Shown here: positions 34,462 to 45,862 of the stretch, piece by piece
How positions within the stretch are numbered: position 1 is the first letter of the stretch
Layout of the letters: the number at the start of each line of letters is the position of its first letter
Assembly: GCA_963853835.1 (NCBI GenBank)
Contig: OY970830.1
Span: forward strand, 36,417,966 to 36,481,965
Length of the DNA stretch: 64,000 nucleotides
Origin: Calendula officinalis
Taxonomy: Eukaryota > Streptophyta > Magnoliopsida > Asterales > Asteraceae
Reading direction: 5' to 3'
Translations under genes and position numbers: made by a program
The notes under the pieces: generated by a model
What the model saw: only the letters and a program-made list of their open reading frames with translations
Database searches by the model: none
What the model was told of the DNA's origin: nothing

Positions 34462-35373
34462 TTAAAAGTGATTAAGAAGTGTGGTTGTGTTACCTGAGGA
34501 ACTTGCATTTCCTCCACCACCACTTGCACCCTTTGGACAATTCCTTTTCCAGTGCCCAGCCTCACCACACTTGAAGCACCGATTCTCGGTCCTCGCTGTG
34601 TTAGGCTTAAACTTCTTGACCTTTTATTTGACACTTTTACCATTTAGCACTCCTTGGTTAGGATTGGTTTTACCCTTTCCTTTGCCACCATGCCCTTTCC
34701 TCTTCTTGCCACCACCACTGCTATTACCGATCATTAAAACATCCTTAGATATGGTCCCCAAACTCAACTCAGCTGTCTTGAGCATGGAATGTAGCTCAGC
34801 AATGGATTTCTCCATATTATGCATATTGTAGTTGACTACAAAAGGCTTGTAGTCATCAGACAATGAATTGAGTATAGTGTCTGTTGCCATTTGCAACGGT
34901 ATGGGGTGACCAAGTCTAGCAAGGTGATCCATGTGCCCTTTCATTTTCATGATGTGGGCACTCACCGGTGTTCCTTTGACCATCTTGCAAGAGTTGAAGG
35001 CTCGATTGATGTCGAACCTCTTAGTGCGAGCTTGCTCTTGAAATGAATCCCTAAGTTGCTGGATCATCTCAAATGCAGGCACATCCATAAGTCCCGATTG
35101 TAATTCTGGACTAATGGTTCCGAGCATTAAACAGCTCACATCGAGCGCATCACTGACATGCTTATCATAAGCTTGCCTTGCTTCAGCTCTAGCATTCGCG
35201 GCAGGGACATTAGGTACTGCTCTTTCCAAGACATACCACTTTCTCTCATGCCTTAGCACAATGCGAAGATTGCGCTCCCAGTTGAGAAAGTTTGACCCAG
35301 TCAACTTGTCTTTTTTGAGGATTGAGCGAAGTGAGAGATTGTTGGTACTTGTCGTTGTGGTTGTTGCTGCCAT
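34462..35373 (-). pseudogene. Copia-type Gag with one in-frame stop
   Basis: It starts at Met 35373. The order is a UBN2/DUF4219-like N-terminus (LTGSNFLNWERNLRIVLRHE), a helical core (MQ-type LMDVPAFEMIQQLRDSF; LNSLSDDYKPFVVNYN), a basic Gly-Lys linker, then a CCHC zinc knuckle CFKCGEAGHWKRNCPK near 34530-34580. TAA at 34624-34626 interrupts the frame between the core and the knuckle, after which the same frame runs to TAA at 34462-34464. The length without the stop is about 300 codons. No pol is fused downstream. A single stop and similar LTRs imply recent activity. Confidence 0.88.
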
Positions 35374-37957
35374 CTACAAATCAAACCCAGTTTAATTAGT
35401 AATCATCAATAAACATTCTCTAAAATATATTATAAACCCATAATTAATATTTTAGGCCTAGGATCCATATATCACATTCTCGCCGCAAGGTTTGGGCACT
35501 TCCCGACGAGACATGCTATTTCTGGTAGGTAACATCCTTACCGATCGTATCAAGACTTGACACGATTCCTAGGGGTCGTAGAATCTTTAGACTTATAACT
35601 TATTACAACTTTGTACAATCTAATTGTACATTTCTCAGTTAGCAACAAAGTCTAGTATGTTTATTCTACTCAAGTACTTTTTGGGCCGGGACTCCCGATT
35701 ATCACCAAAGTAGATCAGACCATCTAAGACAGTGCGATGTTCTACGCCGGGACTCCCGATTATCACAGAACCTTACGCACCCTAACACTCGCAATGATCT
35801 GAATCCATATCTAAGGTTCTTTATCCTTACAATATGAATATCGTTTAACAAGTGAGGTGTTCCATTAGGTGGATAGTACTTAGATCTAAGATTTTCTTGG
35901 GTTTGTTTAAGTCTTGAAATAAACTCAAACCTTATTCCAATCTTAATCCTTGTTTAAAATGCGTGACTTGTGAATTCAAGAATTCAACAAGACACCTTTT
36001 TAAAACTTAAGAACTTTTCTTAAAAACTCATAGTTTCAAGAATTTGCGCGTTTTATATGTATACCAAAAAACGAGGTGTACAAAACGTATCACTAGGTAT
36101 TGTGGAAAACCTTATCTAGAATAAAACTTACTTGTTTTATCTTTCTTGAAAAACTTAAAACTTATGTTAAACTTTTAATCTTTTTATGATTCATAGACTT
36201 GAATCATAAACCTAGTTTAACACACCTAGTTTTTCATATGTTTAATAATGAAATCAAACATTTATTTTGACTTACTAGATTTCACCAAAACTTATGTCTT
36301 AGCGACACACTTATAAACGTTGAGATTTTCTTATGTAGCTCCACTAGCTCCAACAATCATGATGGAACTTAAGCTAACACAATCACCGGTTTATACTTGG
36401 TGAAACTAATAAACTTGTTATATAAAGACTATATATATAAATTCTTAGTTTGTTTAAACCTTTCTTACATTTAACTCAAACTAGTTAAATATAGGTTCTA
36501 AAGTTATCTTGTTATTTAACCTTGATCATTAATCTAGTGTCTTACATGACTTGTAAAATACTTGTATCATACTTGTATAATTATCTAGTTATAATAACTT
36601 ATAACTTTATACACCTTATAATACTAATATATAACTTTGTATATTTCTAGTTTATCATATAATCTTAACTTGTACAATTTCTAGTTATAATAACTTTGTA
36701 CTTTCAAGTTTTGATTATATAATTAACTTATACAATATCTAGTTATATTATTTAGCCTTTAAGATCAAAATAACATTATTTTTAATGGTCCATTTAATCT
36801 TGTATTTAATTTATATACATATATATTTCTTTTATAAAATAAACTTGTAACATTCTAACAAGAATATTACATCTAATTTATACGTATGTATTTTAACTTA
36901 AACTAATTAAAATACGTATAAACTACTTTATTTGTTAAAATTCATTTTACCTTTAAATATTAAAAAAATGAATTACATAAATATAAATATAAATAAATAC
37001 ATCTTGTTAATTTCTTGAACTAATAATTAACACTTCTTTTAATTCTCATTAATCTAGTAAAACCATAATCTTGTTTTTGATCAATCAAAACTAGGGTTTT
37101 GACTTTCTTGATCAAAAACATTATTTATTAAAAGATTAATTCTAATCAATCCTATTTAAACAATAAACTTTGTTTAAACTTTAGGATAGATTATAACCCT
37201 AATAAATTTATTTAAAACTTATAATTTAAACCTTATAGACAATAAACTTTGTCTAGATTTCTAGGTTTAAAGAACTAGTCTTTAATAAATCTACTAAAGT
37301 AATAATTAAACCTATTAAACATAAACTTGTTTAATTATCTAGGTTTTAGATTATTAACCTAATTAATTCTTTTATATCATTAAATTTAAACTAGTTTAAT
37401 GTTCTAGGGTTCTAGATTTTATCTAGGGTTTTTCGGAAATATCCTTAAAGTCTAGGAAACTTTTCCACCAATTAAACTAAGCTAGTTTAACAAACTTGGT
37501 GTCCAAGAAAGCCCCTTGATCACGAAATCTTTGAGAAAAGGAAAGAATCCTTTTTTATCAATTAAACCAAATCTTGGTTTAACATACTTGATCCTAGATT
37601 TGGAAGATCAAACAATTAAGGAAAGAATCCTCTTGATCAAAATTTTTGACAATCTTGATCCTAGGGTTCTACAATTTTCGGAAATTGCTAGGGTTAGGGA
37701 AAGAAGCCTTTTGATCAATTAAACTAAACTAGTTTAATGTTCTTGATCCTAGGGTTCTTTGCCTCTTGTTCGAAATTTCTAGGGTTTTTTCTAGAATCCT
37801 TTTGACCAATTAAACTTAACTAGTTTAACATACTTGGTCCTAGGGTTCTTACCCTATTCGAACATTAAGAAGAAGAAGAAGAAGAAGTTGGAACAAAAAA
37901 ACTTAATAAAAATTAAACAAACAAACTTTGTTAATCTAGTTTAGATGTCTAAACCAT
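35374..37957 (-). other. Long untranslated leader of the Gag-only element
   Basis: 2.6 kb of AT-rich, stop-filled sequence between the primer-binding site and Gag. It includes imperfect repeats of AATTAAACTAGTTTAA / CTTGATCCTAGGGTTCT words (about 37400-37860) and two copies of GCCGGGACTCCCGATTATCA (35685-35775). No coding region was recognised. Confidence 0.6.
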
Positions 37958-37970
37958 CTCTCTAATACCA
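37958..37970 (-). other. Primer-binding site of the Gag-only element
   Basis: TGGTATTAGAGAG on the minus strand, one base inside the 5' LTR, is a variant of the initiator tRNA-Met site TGGTATCAGAGC. Confidence 0.8.
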
Positions 37971-37971
37971 C

Positions 37972-39074
37972 TGAAGGGTTTCATTGACACTGATTGACCA
38001 CATGGGTCAACCTCCTAGTCACTTGGTTCGAAACATACTGACCAAGAACATGAACTTGTTCTTAACCGGTTAAAACCAACTAGCTGATTTATTCCCTAAA
38101 AGCGGAACTGAGATTAAACCTAATCCTTAAACCCTAAAGGATTGGGATCTTGGAAATCTAGATTAGATTAACAATGGAAGAAACCTTGTACGAAAACCCG
38201 AACACACACACGTGTGTGTGTGTTTCGACCAACACCAAGAACCCTAGGGTTCTTGGTCGAGTTCGTCCAAGAGGGGAGAAGGGAGAAAAAGTTTTCTCAA
38301 AAACATACCTTAATCTTGCTTAAGTTAGTCCACTGATGATGAACACAACGAGCGACCTTCTAGTTGGTCCTTGTAATGATCTTGATCTTCAAAACTTGAA
38401 GAACACGAAGAACGAAGAACACCAAGGATGGTGTTCTCTTGCTCTCGGCCGAAACAAGGAGAGGAGGGGGCTAGGGTTCTTTTGTGGAGTATAAGCAAGG
38501 GAATGATTAGGTTTAAATGAAACCTTAAGCCTTCTATTTATAATAGAATAAGTTTCATTTAAGTCATCCTAGTTTAATTAAGATTAATCTCTTAATTAAA
38601 CTTATTTCTTACACTTTAAACCCTTATAGTTTTACTAGTTATTATTATCCCACTTAATTATTAAATGTCTAGTATTATACACTTATATATATTTCGTGTA
38701 TATTACATATACAAAATATATACTTGTATTTAATACTTTTAATAATTAATTAGACAATAATATTATCCAACACTATATGATTTAATAGCTTTAAATCATA
38801 TTATGGATAATCTATAATTAACACATTGTATATTTACTCAACTAGTAAATGTACAAATACTTGTATTAATTAGTTAGATAAACTAATCTAGTAATAAGTC
38901 AAACTTGACTTAATACTTAACTGATTCATAAATGACTTATTATGAATCATTCCTCTTCCAAGTATCATTACATATCTTACTCGAATAACATGCACTCACC
39001 GGTGTGACCCTTAAGTGTTTCGTAGGCATGGATGTATCATCATAGGTTGACTAACTGTGCACATAAATCCTTCA
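37972..39074 (-). repeat. 5' LTR of the Gag-only element
   Basis: The right copy of the 1.1-kb repeat, adjoining the primer-binding site and flanked outside by GTTGG. It inserted within the N-terminal codons of the Harbinger transposase. Confidence 0.93.
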
Positions 39075-39693
39075 GTTGGCGTTGCATGTATTGATGCGCT
39101 TGAGTCATAAAAAAATATCCGTCTCATCGTCGACATCGAACGAATAGCTTCCGGGATCCATCAAATTTCGACGCATTTGATTAAAGATTGTGTAGAAAGG
39201 GTTCAGTTTGAGAAATTGTGAGAAATGTTGTGTGAAAATATTGTATAAAAGAGGGGGTATTTATAAGGGTTAAAGGTTTATTTTAAAAAAATATATATAC
39301 TCCGTATATATTAATTTTTTCGAATTTTATCCGTTGCCCAACGGCTAGTCCACGTGGCGCCACATGATTCGTTCGTTGATCTCGTCGACGGGCCGGCGGT
39401 ACACCTCACTCACGTAACGAGGGGTGTGGTGGCGAGGCCGGCGAGCCTATGTGGCAGCCGGCGAGGCCACCCCCTCGTTACCATACCGTGTCCTCTAAGC
39501 GTTGAAGCAGAGTTTAAATCTAATTTTTATCAACCTGTATTCCTACGTACTTTACGAGAATCATATATGATTGATCTAATAAAAAATATATATTTATAAA
39601 ACTATTTAAGTTTTTTATAAAGATATTAATTATTATTATATATATATTATCAGAAATTTAAATAAAAAAAGTATTTGATAAAAACACAAGTAG

Positions 39694-39984
39694 TGAGAGA
39701 TCTAATGCAATCGAAATGAAGCTAATCCATGGTGATTTGATCAAAGTTGAAGAATCAAGTGTGTGTTTTAGTGTGTGTTCTTGAGAGAGAAGATGGAGGA
39801 GGAAGATAGCTTTTAAAAGTTAGTTCATTGAAAGTGTGGGAAAGCTTACAATTAGTGAGGGAAGGTTTTCCTTAAATACCTAGCTCACTAATCATCATGA
39901 TTAAGGCTAAGACTAGATTAACACTATTACAATATTACACATCTAGTCCCCTAACTATTGAATACAATCTAATTGACCCTAACA
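39694..39984 (-). mobile_element. Solo LTR related to the 8357-12353 element
   Basis: On the minus strand it begins TGTTAGGGTCAATTAGATTG and resembles the 344-bp LTR at 8357-8700, with many substitutions. It is flanked by an exact 5-bp duplication AGTAG (39689-39693 and 39985-39989). It is an older relative of that family reduced to one LTR (291 bp). Confidence 0.88.
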
Positions 39985-39989
39985 AGTAG

Positions 39990-42316
39990 TTTATATAATA
40001 AATACTATACTATACTACTCGTAAAAAACTTAAAAATATATACTATAAATATCTATGATTGTATTGATATTTCTTGATTTTTTCTGATTGTTGGAATACA
40101 TGCTATACTCGTCATTTATATTAGAGCGTTCCCAATCGTTATATCACTGAAACTTTAATTTTTGTCACATCAGTGTCAAGTTGATGCTTCAATTAACACT
40201 CAACTGACATACTTATGTCAACAATACTCTCATTCTCTTCAGGCTTTTTCCAACTTTTAATTTGACCTCTTTTTATTTAAAACATACATTAATTAAAAAA
40301 ATACATTAATTTTGTTTGTAACATATACAAGTAAATGGATTAGGTTTTTCTGTTCTAAGTTACATGGGAAGGTGAGTATTTGATTTAGACCTACGCAACT
40401 TAACTGGAGTATCTCCGTGGCTATAATTTCCTAACCATTCATTGACCACTCTAAAAATTTTGACGATTTTAACTCAATACTTTCTTATATTAAGGTCAGA
40501 GCACTTACTAGTTACTACTACATACACTACTTGATGATGTTTTTTTAAGCATATTGATATGTATTTGTAAAATACAATTAATTAGTTTATATATCTGGTT
40601 TTCCTAAGTTTGAAAAGCACATTGATATGCATAGTAATGTAGATCTACTTGTCCTTCTAAGCAAATAAAACAAATAAAAAAGATAAAAGTGGTTGGAAAG
40701 TCCTAAATCAAAAATCAAATCACGTAAACACCCTTCTAAACATAATTGTGTCGGTCCTTCCGAAAATGGATGGTGGTGTAAACTATTTGCTAGACCAAAC
40801 TTTCGTGACATTACATGCTACCCATGTGTTTATTTAGTTATTTATTTGTATTTATTTTTTAAATTAAATTAGGGTGGCGCCAATAAGTTTTCTCTGTATC
40901 TTATCCCATGGAGGAGTGAAGGGTCCACACCTAATTATGTTTTATTTGTATCATTTGTATTTTACGCCTAGTATTAGGAATAAATAGCGTACGTGAATAT
41001 TATGTAACACATAAAATGAAAAATAGAGGGTGGAAATGGTGTAAAAAAAATTAGAACCTAAGTTGTTAGATCAACATATTAAATGAATGAAAGATCGTAT
41101 CTAAAGACGGTAGTTAATTTTATATGTAGTGTACTTTAAATGAATGATTAATTATTATTTGATGATGTGGATTATTTAGTAGGCTCAAGTCCGCTTATGA
41201 TAACACAAATGCTTGATATTGGGAGCTGGCCGGTTAGTGGTGGACCAAGGATGCCGCTGTGGTTAGGTCGGAGCAGATAACCAAGGCGTCCTGATAGGCC
41301 TTGGGCTGGGCCGAGGGTGGTGCCCAATACACAACAAGAGGTTGTTGCGCCGGTGATTCTCATGTGTGAGATTAGGATCCTATCATCCTATGGAAGATCA
41401 AATCAATTTGGATCAAGATCTTACAATTCTATAACCATGATTAGGATCCTATGCAAATCATATGCCTACAAGGAACCTACTTCGATCGATTCGTTTTAAT
41501 TGATCAAGAATGTGAAAGCGTAAGATTTTAAGATTGAGATTCCAATCTTAATAATTAACTATGGTTAGAACTATACCATTATATCTTTATGGTTTACGTT
41601 ATGGATAAAACTCTGTGTATAAATAAAAGTGCATGTTATTGAGAATTCTTTACACTATTTATAAAAATGAAGGAAATAGAAAGGGGTTGCCTATTAAGAC
41701 ACCCCTTTAATCTATACAAACACCCTAGTCTAATTATTACTTTTATTTATTAACATCTCAATCTAATGATTACTTAATTATTATTACTTTTTATTTATTA
41801 TGGGTTGATTATTTTATATTTTATAATTTTCATTTCATAATTTATTTTGTAATTTCTAATTTATAAATTTATTTTAAATTTTATAATAAGAAAACAATAA
41901 ATACAATAAATATTACAAGTTTATTAACAAATTCCATCACCTTTTCAAGAGACACAAACACCTAAAATTCAAATAATATATGTTAATAAATTGTACGTAA
42001 AAACTTGAGAAAAATTAAATCACTTTATAATTATCATACCTTATATGCAGTTCAAAAAAGTATCATATCTTATTCGTAAAAAATGATGATGATATTTCTC
42101 CGAAAAAAAATTAACGTTTTTGAGTAATCACTACAATTATAAAAAAAATATTTAATTATAAAAAAAAATATTTAATTATAAATAAGAAGAAAAAAAAGAG
42201 TAAAAGTCACAATTATTTAAAAAGATAAAACGATGTTAATAACTTTAAAATAAAAATGTTTAAAATAAAAGTAAAATTCAAAACCATGTCGTCAATTTAT
42301 GGGTTGTTATTGTTAA
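39990..42316. other. No gene recognised
   Basis: AT-rich intergenic DNA. A possible single Harbinger-type end TTAGAGCGTTCCCAATCG is at 40123-40140 without a visible partner. The GC-richer patch 41180-41360 has no recognised origin. Confidence 0.5.
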
Positions 42317-42887
42317 TCTTCAATCCTACCATATATATGAGGCCTAAATTTGAAGAGGGTTTGACACCATGGCAATTCCAAGCATTCCTATTCGTCCATA
42401 ATGCCACTTGTAATTCCCTGATTGGTCCACGTCATTTGCACTAATACAAACGAATCTGGTACGGCTTACGGTCTACATTCATATTCATATGCTCCATATA
42501 CGGCAAACGAATCTGGTACGGCTTACGGTCTACATTCATATGCTCCATATACGGCAAACGAATCTGGTACGGCTTACGGTCTACATTCATATGCTCCATA
42601 TACGGCTTCCTACATACAAGGAAACAAATAACTATTTAAAATATCGTACATATAAATAACTATATAAACGATCATACATACAAGGAAACAAATAAATATT
42701 TAAAAGATCAATCAGCGAAGGAAACAAATAACTATATGTAACATTTCTTCATTACCGTTTTTTTGTACAAAATCATCATCACATCTATCGATTATTATGT
42801 CATTTAGAAGTATATAAAGTTTTTGGATATTTTTCTACATACTAAAATTTACAGCATACCCGCCCATCGGGCGGGTTTTGTAGCTAG
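42317..42887 (+). mobile_element. Non-autonomous Helitron, copy 1 (571 bp)
   Basis: The 5' end TCTTCAATCC follows an A. The 3' end has a GC hairpin ACCCGCCC-ATC-GGGCGGGT (42858-42876), then TTTGTAG and CTAG followed by T, all Helitron hallmarks. The first ~120 bp, including ATATATATGAGGCCTA and ATAATGCCACTTGTAATTCC, match the 5' part of the Helitron at 53532-56076. There is no Rep/helicase gene. It contains a 51-bp minisatellite. Confidence 0.88.
42449..42607 (+). repeat. 51-bp minisatellite in the Helitron (3 units)
   Basis: Three copies of a 51-bp unit (ACGAATCTGGTACGGCTTAC ... CATATGCTCCATATACGGC), nearly identical; the first has a 6-bp extension. The unit length is a multiple of three, so a frame encoding NESGTAYGLHSYAPYTA repeats is open, but there is no sign that it is a gene. 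Confidence 0.92.
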
Positions 42888-43735
42888 TTTAATTATATGT
42901 AAATTGTTAGTCTCTAATTACAATCTTTAATAAATTATGTATCTGTTAAATTTTACTTTTAAAAAAAACTTTACGGAGGAAGTACCAACTAATAGCATTA
43001 GTTGACGGTAATTTACTAACGAATATCTATGTCACTTTAAAAAAAAGTCAAACTTTTGCTTTAATTTTGAATTAGCTAAAAACCATCACAAATCGACTAA
43101 TCCTAAGTTGCCAACCTTACAAATTTATCATACCGAACATATCACGACAAATATTCAAAATCAAATATATTCTACAAAAAATCAAATGTGATTTTATTAG
43201 ACAGAAATGATAGTGTCCTACCACCATGAAACCACCACCCATGATCGGATACACTATCCTTTTCCACCAACCTTACAACTGGCGGACAACAACACAAAAT
43301 TTTTGCCAACCACCGTTGACCACCGTACAGTATCATCTCATAGTTGTCATCCACCGTCAAACCAACAGAAATTAACCAAAACAAAATGCAGATAAAAATG
43401 CTTTGAAAAGGATATAAAGTACCATAACCACCAAACCTATTATACTTTTTTATTATTAAAGAGCCAAAAGTGTAATTACCTATAAAACAATTTTGCAACT
43501 TTATATTTTTTTTATTGGGACAAAGACAGTATATATAATTATACAAATAAAGATTGTAAAATATATTATTATGAATTAATAATATAGTTCATCAATCGTT
43601 TTCTACATTTTCAGCATATTCAACCATTCTTATAACTATTAAGTATATACAGAATAAAAGAAAAAGCCGTGTCTCAACCTTCAGAAATTAAATCGTAAAT
43701 CAGATATATATATTTGGTTCATATAGTTCAATATT
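42888..43735. other. No gene recognised
   Basis: AT-rich intergenic sequence; frames at 43172-43546 have no recognisable protein features. Confidence 0.5.
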
Positions 43736-43739
43736 TTTA

Positions 43740-44343
43740 ATCAAGGTTCTAAAAAGCGTGTCATGGTCGCCTTGCGTGAGGCGCGGCGTCGACGTTAGGA
43801 AACAGACCATGGTGGCTAGGCGTGGCGTGAGATAAGGCGTGATAAGGCGCCTTATGACGAGTTTTTTGTAAAGCGGCTCGCAAAAATGGATTTTTTTTTT
43901 TTTAAATGATGACATATATAATTATAAATTTGGATATAATACTTTTTATGAATTTGATATACATATATATAAATTATACTTCCTCCGATTCAAGATAAGT
44001 GAAACACTTTGCGTTTCATGGTTTTTGAGGCAAAAAATTATAGGTCCCATAATTTTTAATAAAGTAAGGTTAATGATATTTAAAAGTAAAAAGTAAGGGT
44101 ATAAGAGTCATTTCACTTTATAAAGTAGGTAGTTAGTGGGTGTGGAGCACATTATGTTTTACCATATAAGGTAAATTTTTTAAAGTGTATCACTTATTTT
44201 GAATCACTCAAATACAGAAAGTGTATCTGTTATTTTGAATCGGAGGAAGTATAAAAAATTTGTCGCGTTAAGTCACGTCTTAAAAAATGTCATGGCCCGT
44301 ATGACTTGAGGCTTGATGGTGCCGTCATACTTTACGCTTTCTA
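43740..44343. mobile_element. Possible MITE interrupted by a Stowaway
   Basis: The left part has GGTTCTAAAAAGCGTGTCAT and GGCGTGATAAGGCGCCTTAT. The right part ends with CATACTTTACGCTTTCTAG, whose complement partly matches the left end. The Stowaway at 43979-44249 lies inside. No duplication was identified. Confidence 0.4.
43979..44249. mobile_element. Stowaway (Tc1/mariner) MITE, copy 1
   Basis: Inverted ends CTTCCTCCGATTCAAGATAA and TTTTGAATCGGAGGAAG with TA on both sides, the Stowaway signature. It is 271 bp and related to the copies at 47538 and 62246. Confidence 0.92.
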
Positions 44344-45829
44344 GTCTCCATTATCTTATTCAAATGCTTGTAACAATGGATACAAAACTCTTATATTAAT
44401 CAGTAAAAAAACCGAATTTCATACTAATAATTAAATAAAGGAAGAACATAAGGAGATGGCAGTAGTCATTTATCAGCTTTTGTTTGACTTTGGTTGGCAA
44501 TGTGAGTGGAAATCCATCATTCGCCAAGTTACGGTTAAGACCCAACAGTGCACAACATCTTGTACAATGTATACCTCATCCTTCAAATATATATCGTTAA
44601 TTAGCTTATTATCGAATTATATGCCTTAAAAATATAAATATATTATTTGATCTTTATTGGTCAAAGTGGTGGCAGAGCATGTTGTCAAACACAAACCATT
44701 AGTAATATTAGGGGTGTTTATAGATTAGTTTGGATAGTTAGAAAATTTAGATATGTGCTCTACAGAGAGGGAACCCTATTCTACTACCCGAAACCGAACT
44801 CACCTACACATGTATATGAATTTAGCCGAAGATATATCTTATGTAAAATGTTTTAATACATCTCTTAGCATTAAAAAATGCCACTAAAAACGCGTTCAAA
44901 ATTTATAACCAAAAGCGAAAGATATTATCTTAGGATATAATAGAGTTATATCGATATATCATATAGGATATCGTATATGTACCTATATACTTATAACATC
45001 ATTCATTTTTATTTATTTATTTTCCAACCACATACTTATACTGGAGGTCTTTTGCTAAACGTATAATCTCTCTATTCAAAGGTATAGGACATAATGTCAG
45101 CTTAATTTTTACTCAGTGGAGCTGGATTTTCTTTTTCTTCTGCAGACTTGAGATCAAAGTTCACAATGAGTACTTTTCTAACCTGAGATGGTACTTGTTG
45201 AGTTATACAATCTCCTACCTTGTAGACGATTGACATCATGATTTACGAATCTTTTGATATTTTTTCTTTTCAAGTTTATGCTTTTAAGTTTCTTGTTTAG
45301 ATCTTTTTGAGAAAAAAGTTCTAGTTCTAAGATGTTTATAAACAATTAATTTTTTATAATTTTGTATTTTTTTATAACAAATTTTTACTCAAGCGAAATC
45401 TGCGTTTGAAATCCTTCTCGTCATAAACACAATCATCCACACAATAATCTCGGTATAGACGTTGGTGTCCAGTTGCTCGATTTCTGTTCAGCTTCGCGAT
45501 TTTAGTGTACCTAAGGTGGCATTGTCATCGTCTTCTAGTTCTCCGATGTAGTCGGCGTACATCATCGTCATAAACATATCATCTTCGTAATGAACCAAGA
45601 TGATCCATGATATGAGAGAGTGTAGTGTTTTTATAAAAATGAAGATAGTTAAGAATGAATGTTGTGTTATTAAATGGGTATTGATGAGAGGGTCAGGTAG
45701 TACTAAATGTGTATGTATATTTTTATTAAAATTATATTTTCTTTTTAATTGATTGCCTTACCATTCAGCGGTCTAAAACCTTAACCTCCACCACGTGCCT
45801 CGTCGAGGCCACAACCCACGAGACTCCCC

Positions 45830-45862
<33 letters not shown>

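Larger units (their letters stand above)
30852..39074 (-). mobile_element. Gag-only LTR retrotransposon (TR-GAG-like, Copia type), 8.2 kb
   Basis: The LTRs are at 30852-31955 and 37972-39074 (about 1.1 kb, TGAAGGGTTT...AATCCTTCA) and differ at roughly 14 sites as read here. TSD GTTGG is exact at 30847-30851 and 39075-39079. On the minus strand the primer-binding site is TGGTATTAGAGAG (37970-37958) and the polypurine tract AAGTGGGAG lies just inside the left LTR. The only recognisable gene is Gag with a CCHC knuckle. No protease, integrase or RT was seen in about 6 kb. It must use enzymes from another element. Confidence 0.92.
29657..39176 (-). pseudogene. Harbinger transposase (HARBI1/ALP1-like DDE nuclease), interrupted
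   Basis: The coding parts are 39075-39176 (start near 39176 or 39161; N-terminus MRRNLMDPGSYSFDVDDE) and 29657-30851. Removing the inserted retrotransposon and one GTTGG copy rejoins them in the QRQQAQPTRTRVPVYRDREA region. A one-base length change in a T7 run near 39110 shifts the N-terminal frame. The main part has FRRRFRMSRRLF, the catalytic Asp in GSIDCMHWEW, a second Asp in GANNDLTVL, and the Glu in RKDVERAFGVLQGRW. Two in-frame TAA codons, after VARD (30026-30028) and after IVKD (about 29850), each fall where Glu would be usual. The upstream codons 30852-30883 belong to the LTR, so an apparent Met start at 30883 is false. Confidence 0.88.
29373..39495 (-). mobile_element. PIF/Harbinger transposon split by a Copia-type element
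   Basis: The left end GAGTGATGGGTGTGG and the complement of the right end GAGGACACGGTATGG are imperfect inverted repeats (10 of 15 matches), flanked by TAA at 29370-29372 and 39496-39498. The transposase gene lies on the minus strand. An 8.2-kb Copia-type retrotransposon with its own 5-bp duplication is inserted near the gene's N-terminus. Without it the transposon is about 1.9 kb. The ends are inferred from short imperfect repeats plus the 3-bp duplication. Confidence 0.72.

Noticed and set aside
34368..34643. Separate 91-codon gene beside Gag
   Set aside because: Alternative frame over the Gag zinc knuckle; the true frame continues Gag through a single stop.
41180..41360. GC-rich patch as rRNA or organelle DNA
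   Set aside because: No recognisable rRNA, tRNA or plastid sequence on either strand.
42422..42631. Repetitive small protein from the 51-bp units
   Set aside because: Open only because the unit is a multiple of three; it lies in a Helitron with no promoter evidence.
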